The notes under the pieces were generated by a model. That model worked only from the letters and a program-made list of their open reading frames with translations. It was not told the DNA's origin and did not search any database. This document shows, piece after piece, positions 27,998-37,841 of a stretch of DNA of 64,000 nucleotides (position 1 is its first letter; each line of letters starts with the position of its first letter). This DNA comes from Sandaracinaceae bacterium (lineage in GTDB: Bacteria > Myxococcota_A > Polyangia > Polyangiales > Sandaracinaceae). Both the position numbers and the translations under genes were made by a program. The stretch spans positions 124,001 through 188,000 of the forward strand of contig JAVJQK010000122.1 of assembly GCA_040218145.1 (NCBI GenBank), in the 5' to 3' direction.

Positions 27998-29407
27998 GTG
28001 AGACCCCTGCCCGCTGCCTCCGAGCGCGCGACCCTCGCGCTCGAGCGCTCGCTGCCGAGCGGCGCGGTCTGCCTCGATCGAGACGTGCGGGAGGCGCACG
28101 CGCGGGACGAGAGCGAGACCGAGCCGACGCTCCCGGACGCGGTGATCCGGGTCTCGAGCACGGAGCAGGTCGCGGCGGTGATGCGCGCGGCGCATGCCCA
28201 TCAGGTCCCGGTGACCCCGCGCGCGGCCGGCACCGGGCGCACGGGCGGCGCGGTCCCCCTGCGCGGTGGCTGGGTGATGTCTTTCGAGGGTTTCCGGGGC
28301 ATCGACGAGATCCACCGAGGCGACGGCGTCGCCGTGGTCCGGCCGGGGCTCGTGCTCGCCGACCTCCACGCCGCGGTCGAGGCCGAGGGCCTCTTCTACC
28401 CGCCCGACCCGAACAGCCTCGCGAGCTGCACGCTCGGGGGAAACATCGCGGAGAACGCGGGCGGCCCCCGCGCCTTCAAGTACGGCGTGACCGGCGACTA
28501 CGTGCTGGGGCTCGAGGCGGTCATGGCCGACGGCACGGTCCTCGAGCTGGGTCGGCGCACGAAGAAAGGCGTGACCGGCTACGACCTGACGCGCCTGATC
28601 GTGGGCAGCGAGGGCACCCTCGCGCTCGTGACCCGCGCCACGCTCCACCTCGTGCCGAAGCCGGAGGCGCTCCGCACGATGGTGGTCTTCTTGCCCTCGG
28701 CCGAGCACGTCGCGCCGGTCGTCTCGGCCTGTCTCGGTCAGCGCGTGGTGCCGCGCTGCGTGGAGCTGCTCGACGCGATCACGCTGGAGGTCCTGCGCGA
28801 GGAGAAGGCCATCGCGATCCCGGACGCGGCGCGCGCGCTGCTGCTCGTGGAGATCGACGGCGAGGACGCCCACCTCGACGCGGAGCTCGAGCGTCTCGGC
28901 AACGCGATGAGCGACGCGGGCGCGCTCGAGATCCTGGTCGCGAAGCACGGCGGCGACCGAGAGCGGCTCTGGGGCGTGCGGCGCGAGATGTCCCGCGCGC
29001 TCCGACGCCGCGCGGTGAACAAGCTGTCCGAGGACGTCGTGGTCCCGCGCTCCCGGATCGGCGCGCTGCTGGCGAAGTGTCGCGAGATCTCGGACGCGCA
29101 CGACGTGACGATGCCGAGCTACGGCCACGCGGGCGATGGCAACCTGCACGTCAACTTCCTCTGGGACGCGCCCGAGGAGAAGCCCCGCGTCGACGCGGCG
29201 ATCGAGGCGCTCTTCCGCGCGACGATCGCGCTCGGCGGCACGCTGAGCGGCGAGCACGGCATCGGCGCGCTGAAGGCGCCCTACCTCGGCCTGGAGCAGA
29301 GCCCCGAGCTCATCCGCGTGCAGGAGGGGATCAAGGCGCAGCTCGACCCGCGCGGCGTGCTGAACCCGGGCAAGATCTTCCCGCGCCCGGGCCACCGTTC
29401 CTGCTGA
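27998..29407 (+). CDS. glcD: FAD-binding oxidase, GlcD / D-lactate dehydrogenase family
   Basis: This 469-aa enzyme starts at GTG 27998. The N-terminal half is a PCMH-type FAD-binding domain: TPRAAGTGRTGGAV, then NSLASCTLGGNIAENAGG, KYGVTGDYVLGLE, and LTRLIVGSEGTLALVT. The C-terminal half is the FAD-linked oxidase domain with GHAGDGNLHVN and SGEHGIGALK. It should oxidise a 2-hydroxy acid (glycolate or D-lactate) and pass electrons to a quinone or other carrier. No glcE or glcF partner is adjacent, so the D-lactate type is as likely as the glycolate type. It is divergent from the lipoprotein gene at 27895. Confidence 0.87.
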   Translation: MRPLPAASERATLALERSLPSGAVCLDRDVREAHARDESETEPTLPDAVIRVSSTEQVAAVMRAAHAHQVPVTPRAAGTGRTGGAVPLRGGWVMSFEGFRGIDEIHRGDGVAVVRPGLVLADLHAAVEAEGLFYPPDPNSLASCTLGGNIAENAGGPRAFKYGVTGDYVLGLEAVMADGTVLELGRRTKKGVTGYDLTRLIVGSEGTLALVTRATLHLVPKPEALRTMVVFLPSAEHVAPVVSACLGQRVVPRCVELLDAITLEVLREEKAIAIPDAARALLLVEIDGEDAHLDAELERLGNAMSDAGALEILVAKHGGDRERLWGVRREMSRALRRRAVNKLSEDVVVPRSRIGALLAKCREISDAHDVTMPSYGHAGDGNLHVNFLWDAPEEKPRVDAAIEALFRATIALGGTLSGEHGIGALKAPYLGLEQSPELIRVQEGIKAQLDPRGVLNPGKIFPRPGHRSC

Positions 29408-29425
29408 GCCAGCCTGCTGAGGCTG

Positions 29426-30691
29426 CTACAGCAGCATGAGCACGGGCGACTCGGCGATGCGCTTGAACGCCGCGAGCCACTCCGCGCCGATGGCGCCGTC
29501 GACCACGCGGTGATCACAGCTCAGCGTGACGCGCATGCGCTTGCCGGGGACGATCTGTCCGTCCTTCACGACGGGCTCGTCGCGCAGGGTGCCGACCGCG
29601 AGGATGCAGCCCTCGGGCGGGTTGATGACGGCCGAGAACTCCTCGATGCCGTACATGCCGAGGTTCGAGACGCTGAACGTGCCGTTCTGCATCTCCTCGA
29701 GGGTGAGCTTCTTGTTGCGCGCCTTCTCGGCCAGCTCCTTCACCTCGGCCGCGATCTCGCGGATGCCCTTCTGGTCCGCGTCACGCAGCACCGGGGTCAC
29801 GAGGCCCTCGGGCACCGCGACCGCGACCGAGATGTCGACCACCTGGTGGTAGTGGATCGCGTCGCCCATGAAGCTGGCGTTGGCGGCCGGCACCTCGCGC
29901 AGCGCGGCCGCGCACGCCTTGAGGATGAAGTCGTTGATGGACGCCTTCTCGCCGCCCTTGGCCAGCGCCTCGTTGATCTGCTTCCGGGCCGCGAGGATGG
30001 GCGAGGCGTCGAAGTCGATCGTCAGATAGAAGTGCGGGACGGTCTGCTTCGACTCGGTGAGCCGACGCGCGATCGTGCGCCGCATCGAGGAGAGCTTCTC
30101 CACCCGGGGAGGCCGCCGCTCGCCGCGCGCCGGCGCCGAGGGGCGCGGCCGGCTGAGGTAGTCGTCGATGTCGCGCTTGATGATGCGACCGCCCGGGCCG
30201 CTGCCGTCGACGGTGCTGAGATCGATGTCGTGCTCACGGCCGAGCTTGCGCACCAGGGGCGACGCGAGCACGCGGCCGTCGCTCCGCGCGGCCTTCTTCG
30301 GCGGCGCGCTCGGCTGGGGCGCCTCGGCCTGCTGCGCCTCGGACGATTGCGCCTCGGACGATGGCTCCTTCGCCTCCGCCGACTCGGCCTTCGGAGCCTC
30401 GGCCTTGGCGGCGCCGCTCTCGACCTCCTCGAGGAGCTTCGAGATGTCTTCGCCCTCTTCGCCGAAGATGGCGACGGGCGCGTCGGGCTCGAGCACCGCG
30501 CCCTCCTCGACGAGGCGCTTGAGCAGCACGCCGGGATCGAACGCGCGCCACTCCATGGTGGCCTTGTCCGTCTCGATCTCGGCGATCAGGTCATCGACCG
30601 CGACGCGGTCCCCCTCCGACTTCTCCCAGCGCGCGAGGGTGCCCTCTTCCATCGTGGGAGAGAGCTTCGGCAGTCCGACGATCTTGGCCAT
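29426..30691 (-). CDS. pdhC: Pyruvate dehydrogenase E2, dihydrolipoamide acetyltransferase
   Basis: This is a 421-aa E2 core subunit. An N-terminal lipoyl domain has the lipoyl-lysine motif ETDKATM (Lys43). A Glu/Ala-rich linker leads to the E1/E3-binding domain (LASPLVRKLGREH to GRIIKRDID), and the catalytic domain ends with DHRVVDGAIG, containing the active His and Asp. It transfers acetyl groups from E1 to CoA. It is the last gene of the three-gene operon, and GGAGGAG precedes its ATG. No E3 gene is in this window. Confidence 0.94.
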   Translation of the reverse strand: MAKIVGLPKLSPTMEEGTLARWEKSEGDRVAVDDLIAEIETDKATMEWRAFDPGVLLKRLVEEGAVLEPDAPVAIFGEEGEDISKLLEEVESGAAKAEAPKAESAEAKEPSSEAQSSEAQQAEAPQPSAPPKKAARSDGRVLASPLVRKLGREHDIDLSTVDGSGPGGRIIKRDIDDYLSRPRPSAPARGERRPPRVEKLSSMRRTIARRLTESKQTVPHFYLTIDFDASPILAARKQINEALAKGGEKASINDFILKACAAALREVPAANASFMGDAIHYHQVVDISVAVAVPEGLVTPVLRDADQKGIREIAAEVKELAEKARNKKLTLEEMQNGTFSVSNLGMYGIEEFSAVINPPEGCILAVGTLRDEPVVKDGQIVPGKRMRVTLSCDHRVVDGAIGAEWLAAFKRIAESPVLMLL

Positions 30692-30703
30692 GAGAGCTCC
30701 TCC

Positions 30704-31690
30704 TCAGTCGAGGTAACAGACCTTGCGAACCGCGGCGCGGATCCGGTCTTCGTCGACGATGACCTCTTGTTCGAGGTGCAGGGCGTAGGGCATGGGGACG
30801 TCGAGGTTGTGGGCGCGCAAGACGGGCGCGTCGAGGTAGTCGAAGGCCTCGCGCTGGATGCGGTCGACGATCTCGGCCCCGGGTCCGCCGTAGGGCCAGT
30901 GCTCGTGCACGATGACGCAGCGGTTCGTCTTCTTCACCGACTCGACGATGGTCTCGTGATCGAGGGGCCGCAGGGTCCGCGGGTCGATGACCTCGCAGGA
31001 GACGCCGTCCGCCTCCAGCTCCTCGGCCACCTTCATCGCGACCGGGTACGGGCGACCCCACACGACGATGGTGCAGTCCTTCCCCTCGCGGGCGACGCGC
31101 GCCTTGCCGAACGGGATGGTCTCGTCGTCGCCCTCGTCGGGCACCTCGCCCTTGGCGTTGTAGAGCGTCTCGCCCTCGAGGAAGACGACCGGGTTGTCGC
31201 TCCGGATCGCCGTCTTGAGGAGGCCCTTCGCGTCGCGCGGCGTCGACGGGTAGACGACGTGGAGCCCGGGCACGTTGGCGTAGAACGCCTCGACGGCGTG
31301 GCTGTGCTGCGAGCCGACCTGGCGCGCCGACGCGTTGGGCCCGCGGAAGACCACGGGGACCGAGAACTGGCCCGCGCTCATCTGGTACATCTTCGCCGCG
31401 TTGTTGACGATCTGGTCGAACGCCACGAGCGAGAAGTTCCAGGTCATGAACTCGACGATGGGGCGGAGCCCGGCCATCGCGGCGCCGACCGCGACGCCGG
31501 CGAAGCCCGCCTCCGCGATGGGCGTGTCGATCACGCGCTCGTCGCCGAACTCGTCGAGCAGGCCCTGGGTGACCTTGTACGCGCCCTCGTAGTGGCCGAC
31601 CTCCTCGCCGAGGAGGAAGACCTTCTCGTCGCGGCGCATCTCCTCGGCCATCGCCTCGCGGAGCGCCTCGCGGTAACGGATCTCACGCAT
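30704..31690 (-). CDS. pdhB: Pyruvate dehydrogenase E1 component, beta subunit
   Basis: This 328-aa subunit has the family pattern LGEEVGHYEGAYKVTQGL, RVIDTPIAEAGFAGVAVGAAM and SQHSHAVEAFYANVPGL. It forms the thiamine diphosphate-dependent decarboxylase with E1 alpha. It starts 7 bp inside the end of the E1 alpha gene, and its Shine-Dalgarno (GGGAG) is within that coding region. A branched-chain 2-oxoacid or acetoin enzyme is an alternative for the whole operon, but the order and patterns fit PDH best. Confidence 0.92.
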   Translation of the reverse strand: MREIRYREALREAMAEEMRRDEKVFLLGEEVGHYEGAYKVTQGLLDEFGDERVIDTPIAEAGFAGVAVGAAMAGLRPIVEFMTWNFSLVAFDQIVNNAAKMYQMSAGQFSVPVVFRGPNASARQVGSQHSHAVEAFYANVPGLHVVYPSTPRDAKGLLKTAIRSDNPVVFLEGETLYNAKGEVPDEGDDETIPFGKARVAREGKDCTIVVWGRPYPVAMKVAEELEADGVSCEVIDPRTLRPLDHETIVESVKKTNRCVIVHEHWPYGGPGAEIVDRIQREAFDYLDAPVLRAHNLDVPMPYALHLEQEVIVDEDRIRAAVRKVCYLD

Positions 31691-32663
31691 CGGCGTCTCC
31701 CTCGGGGGCGAGCACGTAGTCGAACATCGACTCTCGCTTGGCCGGCTCGCTCTCCTCGGCGAACTTCACCGCGTCCTGGACGCCCTCCTCGACCTCCTCG
31801 TGGAGCGCGTCGAGGTCGGCCTCGCTGATGCCCTCATCGAGGAGCTTCGCGCGCGAGATGCGGAGGGGGTCGTGCTTCTTCTTTCGCTCCTCGACCTCTT
31901 CGGACGTCCGGTACTTGCCCGGGTCGCTCATCGAGTGGCCGCGGAAGCGATAGGTCAGGATCTCGATCAGGGTGGGCCCGTCCCCGGCGCGCGCGCGCTC
32001 GACGGCCTTTGCGATGCGGTCGCGGACCTCGAGCACGTCGTGGCCCTCGAAGCGGTCGCCGGCCATGGCGTAGCCGGGCGCCTTCTTCGTCAGGTCCTTC
32101 TCGGGCATGGTCCGGACCAGGGGGGTGCCCATCGAGTAGAGGTTGTTCTCGCAGATGAACACCGCGGGGAGCTTCCACAGCCCGGCCAGCGACATGCCCT
32201 CGTGGAAGCCGCCGATGTTCGTCGCGCCCTCGCCGAAGAAGCAGAGGGTCACGTTGTCCTGCTTCAGGTACTTCGCCCGGAAGGCGATGCCCGCCGCGAC
32301 CGCGACGTGACCGCCGACGATGGCGTGACCGCCGAAGAAGCGGTTGTCCTTGTCGAACATGTGCATCGAGCCGCCGAGCCCGCGGCTGCAGCCCGTGTCC
32401 CGACCGAAGAGCTCGGCCATGACCGCGCGGGGCGTGGTGCCGCGCGCGAGGGCGAAGCCGTGATCACGGTAGGTCGTGAGCACGTTGTCGTCCTTGGTGA
32501 TCGCGGCCTCCGTGCCGACCGCGATCGCCTCCTGGCCGATGTAGAGGTGCAGGAAACCGCCGATCTTGCCCTGCACGTAGGCTTTGGCCGACTCCTCTTC
32601 GATGCGGCGAATTTGCAGCATCTGGCGGTAGAGCGGCAGCAGCTCGTCACTGACGGACGTCAC
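31683..32663 (-). CDS. pdhA: Pyruvate dehydrogenase E1 component, alpha subunit
   Basis: This is about 326 aa from GTG 32663, which has GGGAG eight bases upstream; a GTG at 32678 is possible but has no spaced Shine-Dalgarno. The thiamine diphosphate fold motif reads FFGEGATNIGGFHE to ICENN, and the phospho-loop region RGHSMSDPGKYR is present. It decarboxylates pyruvate and passes the acetyl unit to lipoyl-E2. It is the first gene of the operon E1 alpha, E1 beta, E2. Confidence 0.93.
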   Translation of the reverse strand: MTSVSDELLPLYRQMLQIRRIEEESAKAYVQGKIGGFLHLYIGQEAIAVGTEAAITKDDNVLTTYRDHGFALARGTTPRAVMAELFGRDTGCSRGLGGSMHMFDKDNRFFGGHAIVGGHVAVAAGIAFRAKYLKQDNVTLCFFGEGATNIGGFHEGMSLAGLWKLPAVFICENNLYSMGTPLVRTMPEKDLTKKAPGYAMAGDRFEGHDVLEVRDRIAKAVERARAGDGPTLIEILTYRFRGHSMSDPGKYRTSEEVEERKKKHDPLRISRAKLLDEGISEADLDALHEEVEEGVQDAVKFAEESEPAKRESMFDYVLAPEGDADA

Positions 32664-32740
32664 TCGTTCATCTCCCACTCCCCCGGCCCATCTCCGGGGG
32701 CCGCGAGCCTAACGTGCGCGCATGACGCCGGCAAAATGAA

Positions 32741-32770
32741 ACGGCCCGACACCGTGAGGTGCCGGGCCGT
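32741..32770 (-). terminator. Rho-independent terminator of the giant metzincin gene
   Basis: The arms ACGGCCCG and CGGGCCGT, with inner arms CACC and GGTG, form a long GC-rich hairpin about 23 bp past the stop of the minus-strand gene ending at 32794. It is followed on that strand by TTTCATTTT. This is a good intrinsic terminator, and it separates that gene from the PDH operon. Confidence 0.85.
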
Positions 32771-32793
32771 GCTTCGGAGCGAGCCGCTCTAGA

Positions 32794-35700
32794 TCAGAGC
32801 CAGCTCGTGATGCCGAAGATGCGGGAGACCTCGATGAGCGACTCCAGGAACGACTCGTTCCCGACGAGGTCGCGGCGGAGCCGGCTCAGCTCGGTGCGCT
32901 CCTCGGCCGTGGGGCTGGGCAGCGCCTCGAGGGCGCGGACCCGGTCCTGCAGCTCCGCCACCTGGAGCAGGAGCTGGAAGCCCAGCTGCTCCTCTTCGAG
33001 GTTGAAGGTGAGCCGCTCGCGCAGCTTCACCGCGACGTACGGCACGTGGAGGCGGTCGGACGTGTAGATGATGTAGTCCGCCTCCGCCGGGTCGGTGGTG
33101 ACCGCGTGGCCCGAGCCCGGGATGGCCTGACCGTAGGCCTGCGTGGGCAGTCCGTCGGTCTGGGTGTCCGGGATGTCGAAGCCGTCGGCGTTCTCGAGCT
33201 TGAAGATCGCGAGCCGGCTCTCGAACGACGGGTCGTAGAAGACCGGGATGCGGGACAGCGCGAAGACCGACGCGTAGAGGCGAAGGATCTCGTTGCTGGT
33301 GCCCTCGAGCGGCGGGTCGGTGAACTCCACCTCGTTCGAGTCGCGGCACACCGTGAAGATGCCCGTGGTCTCGTCGCGGCAGTTCCCGCGGAGGTAGTTC
33401 AGGTAGTAGACGTGCGGCTCGCCGTCCTCCATCCGAACGCGCGGGGCGTACCACTGCTCGTCGTCGATGACGTAGCCGCCGTACAGCTCGGTCATCTCGA
33501 CCGGGAAGAGGTCGTAGAAGTTGATGAAGTACCGCTCGTCGACCGTGAAGCTCAGGCCCCAGTCACGAATGGTCAGCGCGTTGAGGGCGATGAGCTTGTC
33601 CCAGAAGCTGCCGGCGACCTCCATGCGGAAGAAGCCGTACAGGCCGTCCTGGTACTGCGACCAGGTCCGGAAGCCCTGACCGGGCGCGAGCGAGAAGGTC
33701 GCCCCCGCCATGTCCATCTCCTCGCCGAGGTGACGGTAGGCGTACTGACAGGCGGGATCGTTGCCGGGCGCGTCGGGATCGGTCGCCGAGCACGTGGCCG
33801 GGCCGTCCGTCTGCACGAGCTGGTAGGAGCCGACGTCGGGAAGCTGCGCGAGCTCCGCGAGCCAGTTCATCGCGTCGACCGACGCGAGGTACTGGTCGTT
33901 GAAGCCGAGCGGGCCCGTCTGACGGCGGAACTCGGGCTCGTAGAAGTACCGGAAGAAGAGGTGCTGGTACATCTTCGCGGCGTCGACGATGTAACGCGTC
34001 GAGCGAGCGCCCGTGAAGAAGTTCCGGCGGTAGTTCCGGTAGTAGTTCCGCGGGTACCCCTCCTGCCACATCTGGCGGAAGTGGTCGACGGTCTCCTGGA
34101 AGCTCTCACCCGCGTCGAAGGTGTTGCACCACGAGATGTCGCCGAGGCGCGGGTTGCTGCAGAACATGTACTCGACGCGGTCGTAGTCGACGACTCCGTC
34201 GCCGTCCGCGTCGGACATGTAGCGGGGCTCCGCCTGCTCGACGAAGTCGATGAAGTCCTCGTCGAAGTTCGAGCACACGCAGTTGCGCGAGCCGTCACAG
34301 GGGACCGGGATGTTGCTGTAGCGCGGGTTCTGGATGCAGCGCTGGAAGATGCCCTGCGAGTCGGTGAGCGCCTCGGAGCCCGCGCCGTAGGGGCAGTCGC
34401 GGTCGAGGTCGCAGGACTCACCACCCTGGTACCAGGTCCAGAGGCGGCGCGGGGTCACGTCCGAGCGGAGGAGGCCGTCGAGCGAGGAGCTCGCGCCCTC
34501 GCGGTAGAGCGGGTCGCCCTGATAGGCCTCGACCAGGTTGAAGTAGTTGTAGAAGACCGCCGCGTGGTCGTACCGGCCGAGCCCGGACATGTCCGAGAGG
34601 TCGCCGTTGTAGTCCATGAGCGTCGAGGTCATCGTGTTGCCGAGACCGGCGAGCGACCGCGTGGTGCGGATCTCGCGAACGGCCTCGACCCAGCGCACGG
34701 CCTCGTCGTCGGTCAGGATGGTGTCCCGCTCGCCGTCGTCGGGCGCGGTGTAGCCGGGGTCACCCTCGCAGAGGCCGTCCTCGCCGCAGTCGTACTCGTC
34801 GAGCGTCGGCAGGGCGTAGGGGCGGTCCTCACCCTCACGGGCGGTCACGAGGTTGAAGTAGCCGTCGTGGTAGTGGTCGCGGTCGTAGCTGCCCGCGAAG
34901 TTGTGCTCGAGGCCGAGACCGTGGCCGAGCTCGTGGAGCATGACCGCGCGGTGGAAGGCCTGGCGCCAGCGAATGTGCGCTTCCTCGTACGGGCGGCCCT
35001 CGAAGGCGTTGGCCCAGTACTGGTTGTAGCGGGAGGTGAAGATCGCGTCGCGCGGGTAGTAGATGTGGTTCTCGGCGAACGCCATCTCGCGCATGTGATC
35101 CTGCGTCAGGAGCGACTGGAAGTTGTCGCGGAAGGGCGACAGCTGCTCGAGCATCTGCGCGGAGTCCGGACGGGTCGCCCCGCTGGTCTCCATGTTGAGC
35201 GCCATGAGCGGGTCCGACTCGGCGAGGCCGCCGAAGCCCTCGGCCGCCATCGCCCCGACCAGGCGACGCTCGATCTGCGTGCCCGCGAGGTTGTGGAGGC
35301 GGTCGCTCATGATCTGCGCGCGACCCTCGTTGCCCGCGCGGAGCGACTCGAAGCGAGGCGCCATCTCACGGAACATGTCGTTGAGGTGCTCGTTCAGGCG
35401 GGTCGACATGCCGCGGCTCGCGAGGCCCGTCGGGCGGCCGAGGTCGCCAGGCGTGTACTCCGCGCCGTTGATCGCCGGCGCGAGGCCGACCGGCACGTGC
35501 ACGTTGCCGAGGCGCTCGTAGTAGCCGCGGACGTTCTCACCGGTGAACAGCGTGCTCTCGTCGACTTCACCGCGGAGCACCGGCCAGAGGTCCAGCGCGT
35601 TGGTCGCGATGCGGTCTTCGCAGAGGCCGCCCATGTTGATCGGGATGCTGATGGCCTCGCCGTTGGTCGGGTCGGACATCTGCTGCATGACGCCGCACCA

Positions 35701-37833
35701 GCCAGCGCCGGCGCCCGTGGCGTAGTTGTAGAACTGGTAGCGGATGTCGCCGAGCTCTTCGCAGGCGGCGGGATCCTCGTCCGCACCCACGGGCACGTCG
35801 CAGCTGTTGACGTTCAGGCGGAGCATGCACTCCTCACCCACGAACGCGTAGCGGTAGACGTCCTCGGGGTAGTCCTCGTGGCTGGTCGGGTTCGCGGGGT
35901 TGATCCCCTCGTCCGTGGTGGGCGTGCCGTCGGCGCCGACGATCGCGACCCAGCAGTCGTACGGGTTGTCCTCACCGCGCGCTTCGGGCGGCTGGAAGTA
36001 GTCCGTGCGATGCACGCAGGTGTTGTCCGCGCCGACCTCGGGGGCCTTGATGCTGCCGTCCGCCGAGCAGAAGCAGTAGTCGGTCGGGATGGCGTTCTGA
36101 CACGCCACCGGCGCGCCGGTGGGGAGCGCCTCGCCGTGAAGCTCGCGGTTGCCCCGCATGAACCCGTCGTTCCACTGCGCGATGACCTCCATGGAGGTGC
36201 GCACGAGGTGCTTCGGGAAGTGCGGGTTGAGGTAGTAGTCGACCGGGCGGATGGGCCGGTTGCGCAGCGGGATGGTGCAGCGCGAGGCGGCCGGGTCGCA
36301 GGTCGAGCCCGAGGTGATGTCGGCGGGGGTCAGGTCGCGCTCGAGCATGGTGCCGAGCTCGCCCACCCACGCGCTGCTCATGAGCGCGCCGCCGTCGACC
36401 GTGTCGTGGCGGTTGTCGCACTGCCAGTCCGCGATGCAGCGACCGCCGGTGTGACGGGGGTCGTCCGCCGCGGCGAGCGAGCGGGAGTAGAAGTTGTGGC
36501 GGAGGCGCCAGTAGGCCAGGAAGTCGGTCTCCCCGTACTCGGGGGTGAGGCCGCCCTGGCAGAGGTGGCTGTCCATGTTGCAGAGGCCGGGGCCACAGTC
36601 GGCGTCGATGTCGTTCTGGCAGCGGCCGGTGGCGTAGTCCGCCATCACGCCCACGCCGCAGTCGTCGACGTCCTCCATGGTGCCCGCGGTGCAGCGGCCC
36701 ACGCCGTCCGCGCCGAAGGTGCACGCGCCGCCGGCGCCGCAGTCCTCGTCGAAGTCGCAGGTCGCGACCGCGCGGGCGTCACAGTAGGTGCTCAGCTCGG
36801 AGCGATCCTCACCGCCGCGGATGTAGGTCCGGGCCTCGGTGCGGATGATGCCGAAGCGGTCGTACTCGTCGTTCTCGAGCGACTCGGCCGCGTACTGATG
36901 GTTCGGCGGGACGCGAAGGAACGAGTTGCGGATGCTGATCCGGATCGAGGTCTGGCAGACGTCGGTCGGGCAGTTGGTCGGCGTCCACAGCTCGTTCGTG
37001 ACGAACGACATGTAGTGGACCTTCTCGCGCTCCTCGAGGGGCCACTCGTCCGCGAAGCGGTACTCGAGGTCGTCCTCGACGCGCACGAACTGCGGCCGCC
37101 AGCTGTCGGGCGTGCGCGAGTCGCCGCCCTCCTGGACGAAGTTGGTGACCGGCTCGCGGCGGAACTGGCCGAACATCTCGTTCAGCTCGAGGCTCGCGCC
37201 GAAGAGGCCGAAGGTCACCAGGTTCTGCGACCAGTCGACGCGAAGGTACTGACGGTCGTACCAGCGGCGGTCCTGGCTCTCGCTGATGACGTTGGTCGGC
37301 TCGCCCGTGATCGAGCTGTACTCGCGACGCACGTCGACGTGCCCGGTGATCGGGAAGATCGCGAGCGGCTGACCGAGGTAGTCGTCGTCGTCCGCGTCGT
37401 CCGCGCCGCCGAAGATGATCTCGTGCGAGCGGTACGCGTAGAGGAAGTCCTCGTCGATGACCCAGCGGATCCGACCCATGATGCCGGAGCGCGAGGCGAT
37501 GTCGAAGTTGGCGGTCGCGCCAGGCCACGGGGCGCCGGCGCCGGCGCCGTTGATGGCCCAGGACGCGTCGTCGTCGATGTCGGCGACGGTGCGCGTGTAC
37601 CACCACTCACCCTCGAAGATGCCCTTGTCGACGAGGTTGGTCTGGACGCGGTTGATGTCCGCGCCAGGCTCGGCGCAGCCCGCCACCCCGAGGGAGAGGG
37701 CTCCCACGGCGAGGGCGAGCGCGGTGAGCAGGGCGCCGGAGAGGCGCTTGCGCTGGGAGAGCATGGTGTTGGTTCCGTGATCCATGGCTGAGTCCTGGCT
37801 GTTCCGGTGATTCGAAGTGCGCGTCGATTCCAT
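32794..37833 (-). CDS. Giant metzincin-like lipoprotein (paralogue A)
   Basis: This is a 1679-aa predicted zinc metalloprotease. The zinc-binding motif HELGHGLGLEH lies at 967-977 and is followed by a Met-turn (STLMDY) near 1071, the two hallmarks of metzincins. The signal peptide ends VAGC. The start ATG 37833 is preceded by AGGAG that overlaps the TAG stop of the upstream gene; ATG 37785 would give a more normal n-region. The N-terminal third (IRWVIDEDFLYAYR, VDWSQNL) is shared with the next gene, and a Cys-rich section sits at about 345-430. The closest family I know is the DUF4953/DUF5117-like zinc metalloproteases. It is probably anchored at the outer membrane and acts extracellularly. 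Confidence 0.8.
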   Translation of the reverse strand: MESTRTSNHRNSQDSAMDHGTNTMLSQRKRLSGALLTALALAVGALSLGVAGCAEPGADINRVQTNLVDKGIFEGEWWYTRTVADIDDDASWAINGAGAGAPWPGATANFDIASRSGIMGRIRWVIDEDFLYAYRSHEIIFGGADDADDDDYLGQPLAIFPITGHVDVRREYSSITGEPTNVISESQDRRWYDRQYLRVDWSQNLVTFGLFGASLELNEMFGQFRREPVTNFVQEGGDSRTPDSWRPQFVRVEDDLEYRFADEWPLEEREKVHYMSFVTNELWTPTNCPTDVCQTSIRISIRNSFLRVPPNHQYAAESLENDEYDRFGIIRTEARTYIRGGEDRSELSTYCDARAVATCDFDEDCGAGGACTFGADGVGRCTAGTMEDVDDCGVGVMADYATGRCQNDIDADCGPGLCNMDSHLCQGGLTPEYGETDFLAYWRLRHNFYSRSLAAADDPRHTGGRCIADWQCDNRHDTVDGGALMSSAWVGELGTMLERDLTPADITSGSTCDPAASRCTIPLRNRPIRPVDYYLNPHFPKHLVRTSMEVIAQWNDGFMRGNRELHGEALPTGAPVACQNAIPTDYCFCSADGSIKAPEVGADNTCVHRTDYFQPPEARGEDNPYDCWVAIVGADGTPTTDEGINPANPTSHEDYPEDVYRYAFVGEECMLRLNVNSCDVPVGADEDPAACEELGDIRYQFYNYATGAGAGWCGVMQQMSDPTNGEAISIPINMGGLCEDRIATNALDLWPVLRGEVDESTLFTGENVRGYYERLGNVHVPVGLAPAINGAEYTPGDLGRPTGLASRGMSTRLNEHLNDMFREMAPRFESLRAGNEGRAQIMSDRLHNLAGTQIERRLVGAMAAEGFGGLAESDPLMALNMETSGATRPDSAQMLEQLSPFRDNFQSLLTQDHMREMAFAENHIYYPRDAIFTSRYNQYWANAFEGRPYEEAHIRWRQAFHRAVMLHELGHGLGLEHNFAGSYDRDHYHDGYFNLVTAREGEDRPYALPTLDEYDCGEDGLCEGDPGYTAPDDGERDTILTDDEAVRWVEAVREIRTTRSLAGLGNTMTSTLMDYNGDLSDMSGLGRYDHAAVFYNYFNLVEAYQGDPLYREGASSSLDGLLRSDVTPRRLWTWYQGGESCDLDRDCPYGAGSEALTDSQGIFQRCIQNPRYSNIPVPCDGSRNCVCSNFDEDFIDFVEQAEPRYMSDADGDGVVDYDRVEYMFCSNPRLGDISWCNTFDAGESFQETVDHFRQMWQEGYPRNYYRNYRRNFFTGARSTRYIVDAAKMYQHLFFRYFYEPEFRRQTGPLGFNDQYLASVDAMNWLAELAQLPDVGSYQLVQTDGPATCSATDPDAPGNDPACQYAYRHLGEEMDMAGATFSLAPGQGFRTWSQYQDGLYGFFRMEVAGSFWDKLIALNALTIRDWGLSFTVDERYFINFYDLFPVEMTELYGGYVIDDEQWYAPRVRMEDGEPHVYYLNYLRGNCRDETTGIFTVCRDSNEVEFTDPPLEGTSNEILRLYASVFALSRIPVFYDPSFESRLAIFKLENADGFDIPDTQTDGLPTQAYGQAIPGSGHAVTTDPAEADYIIYTSDRLHVPYVAVKLRERLTFNLEEEQLGFQLLLQVAELQDRVRALEALPSPTAEERTELSRLRRDLVGNESFLESLIEVSRIFGITSWL

Positions 37834-37841
37834 GTCCACTC

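Noticed and set aside
33046-37791. 1581-codon open frame opposite the first giant metzincin gene
   Set aside because: No signal peptide or motif, Arg/Val/Ala/His-rich; the minus frame has the zinc motif, signal peptide and terminator.
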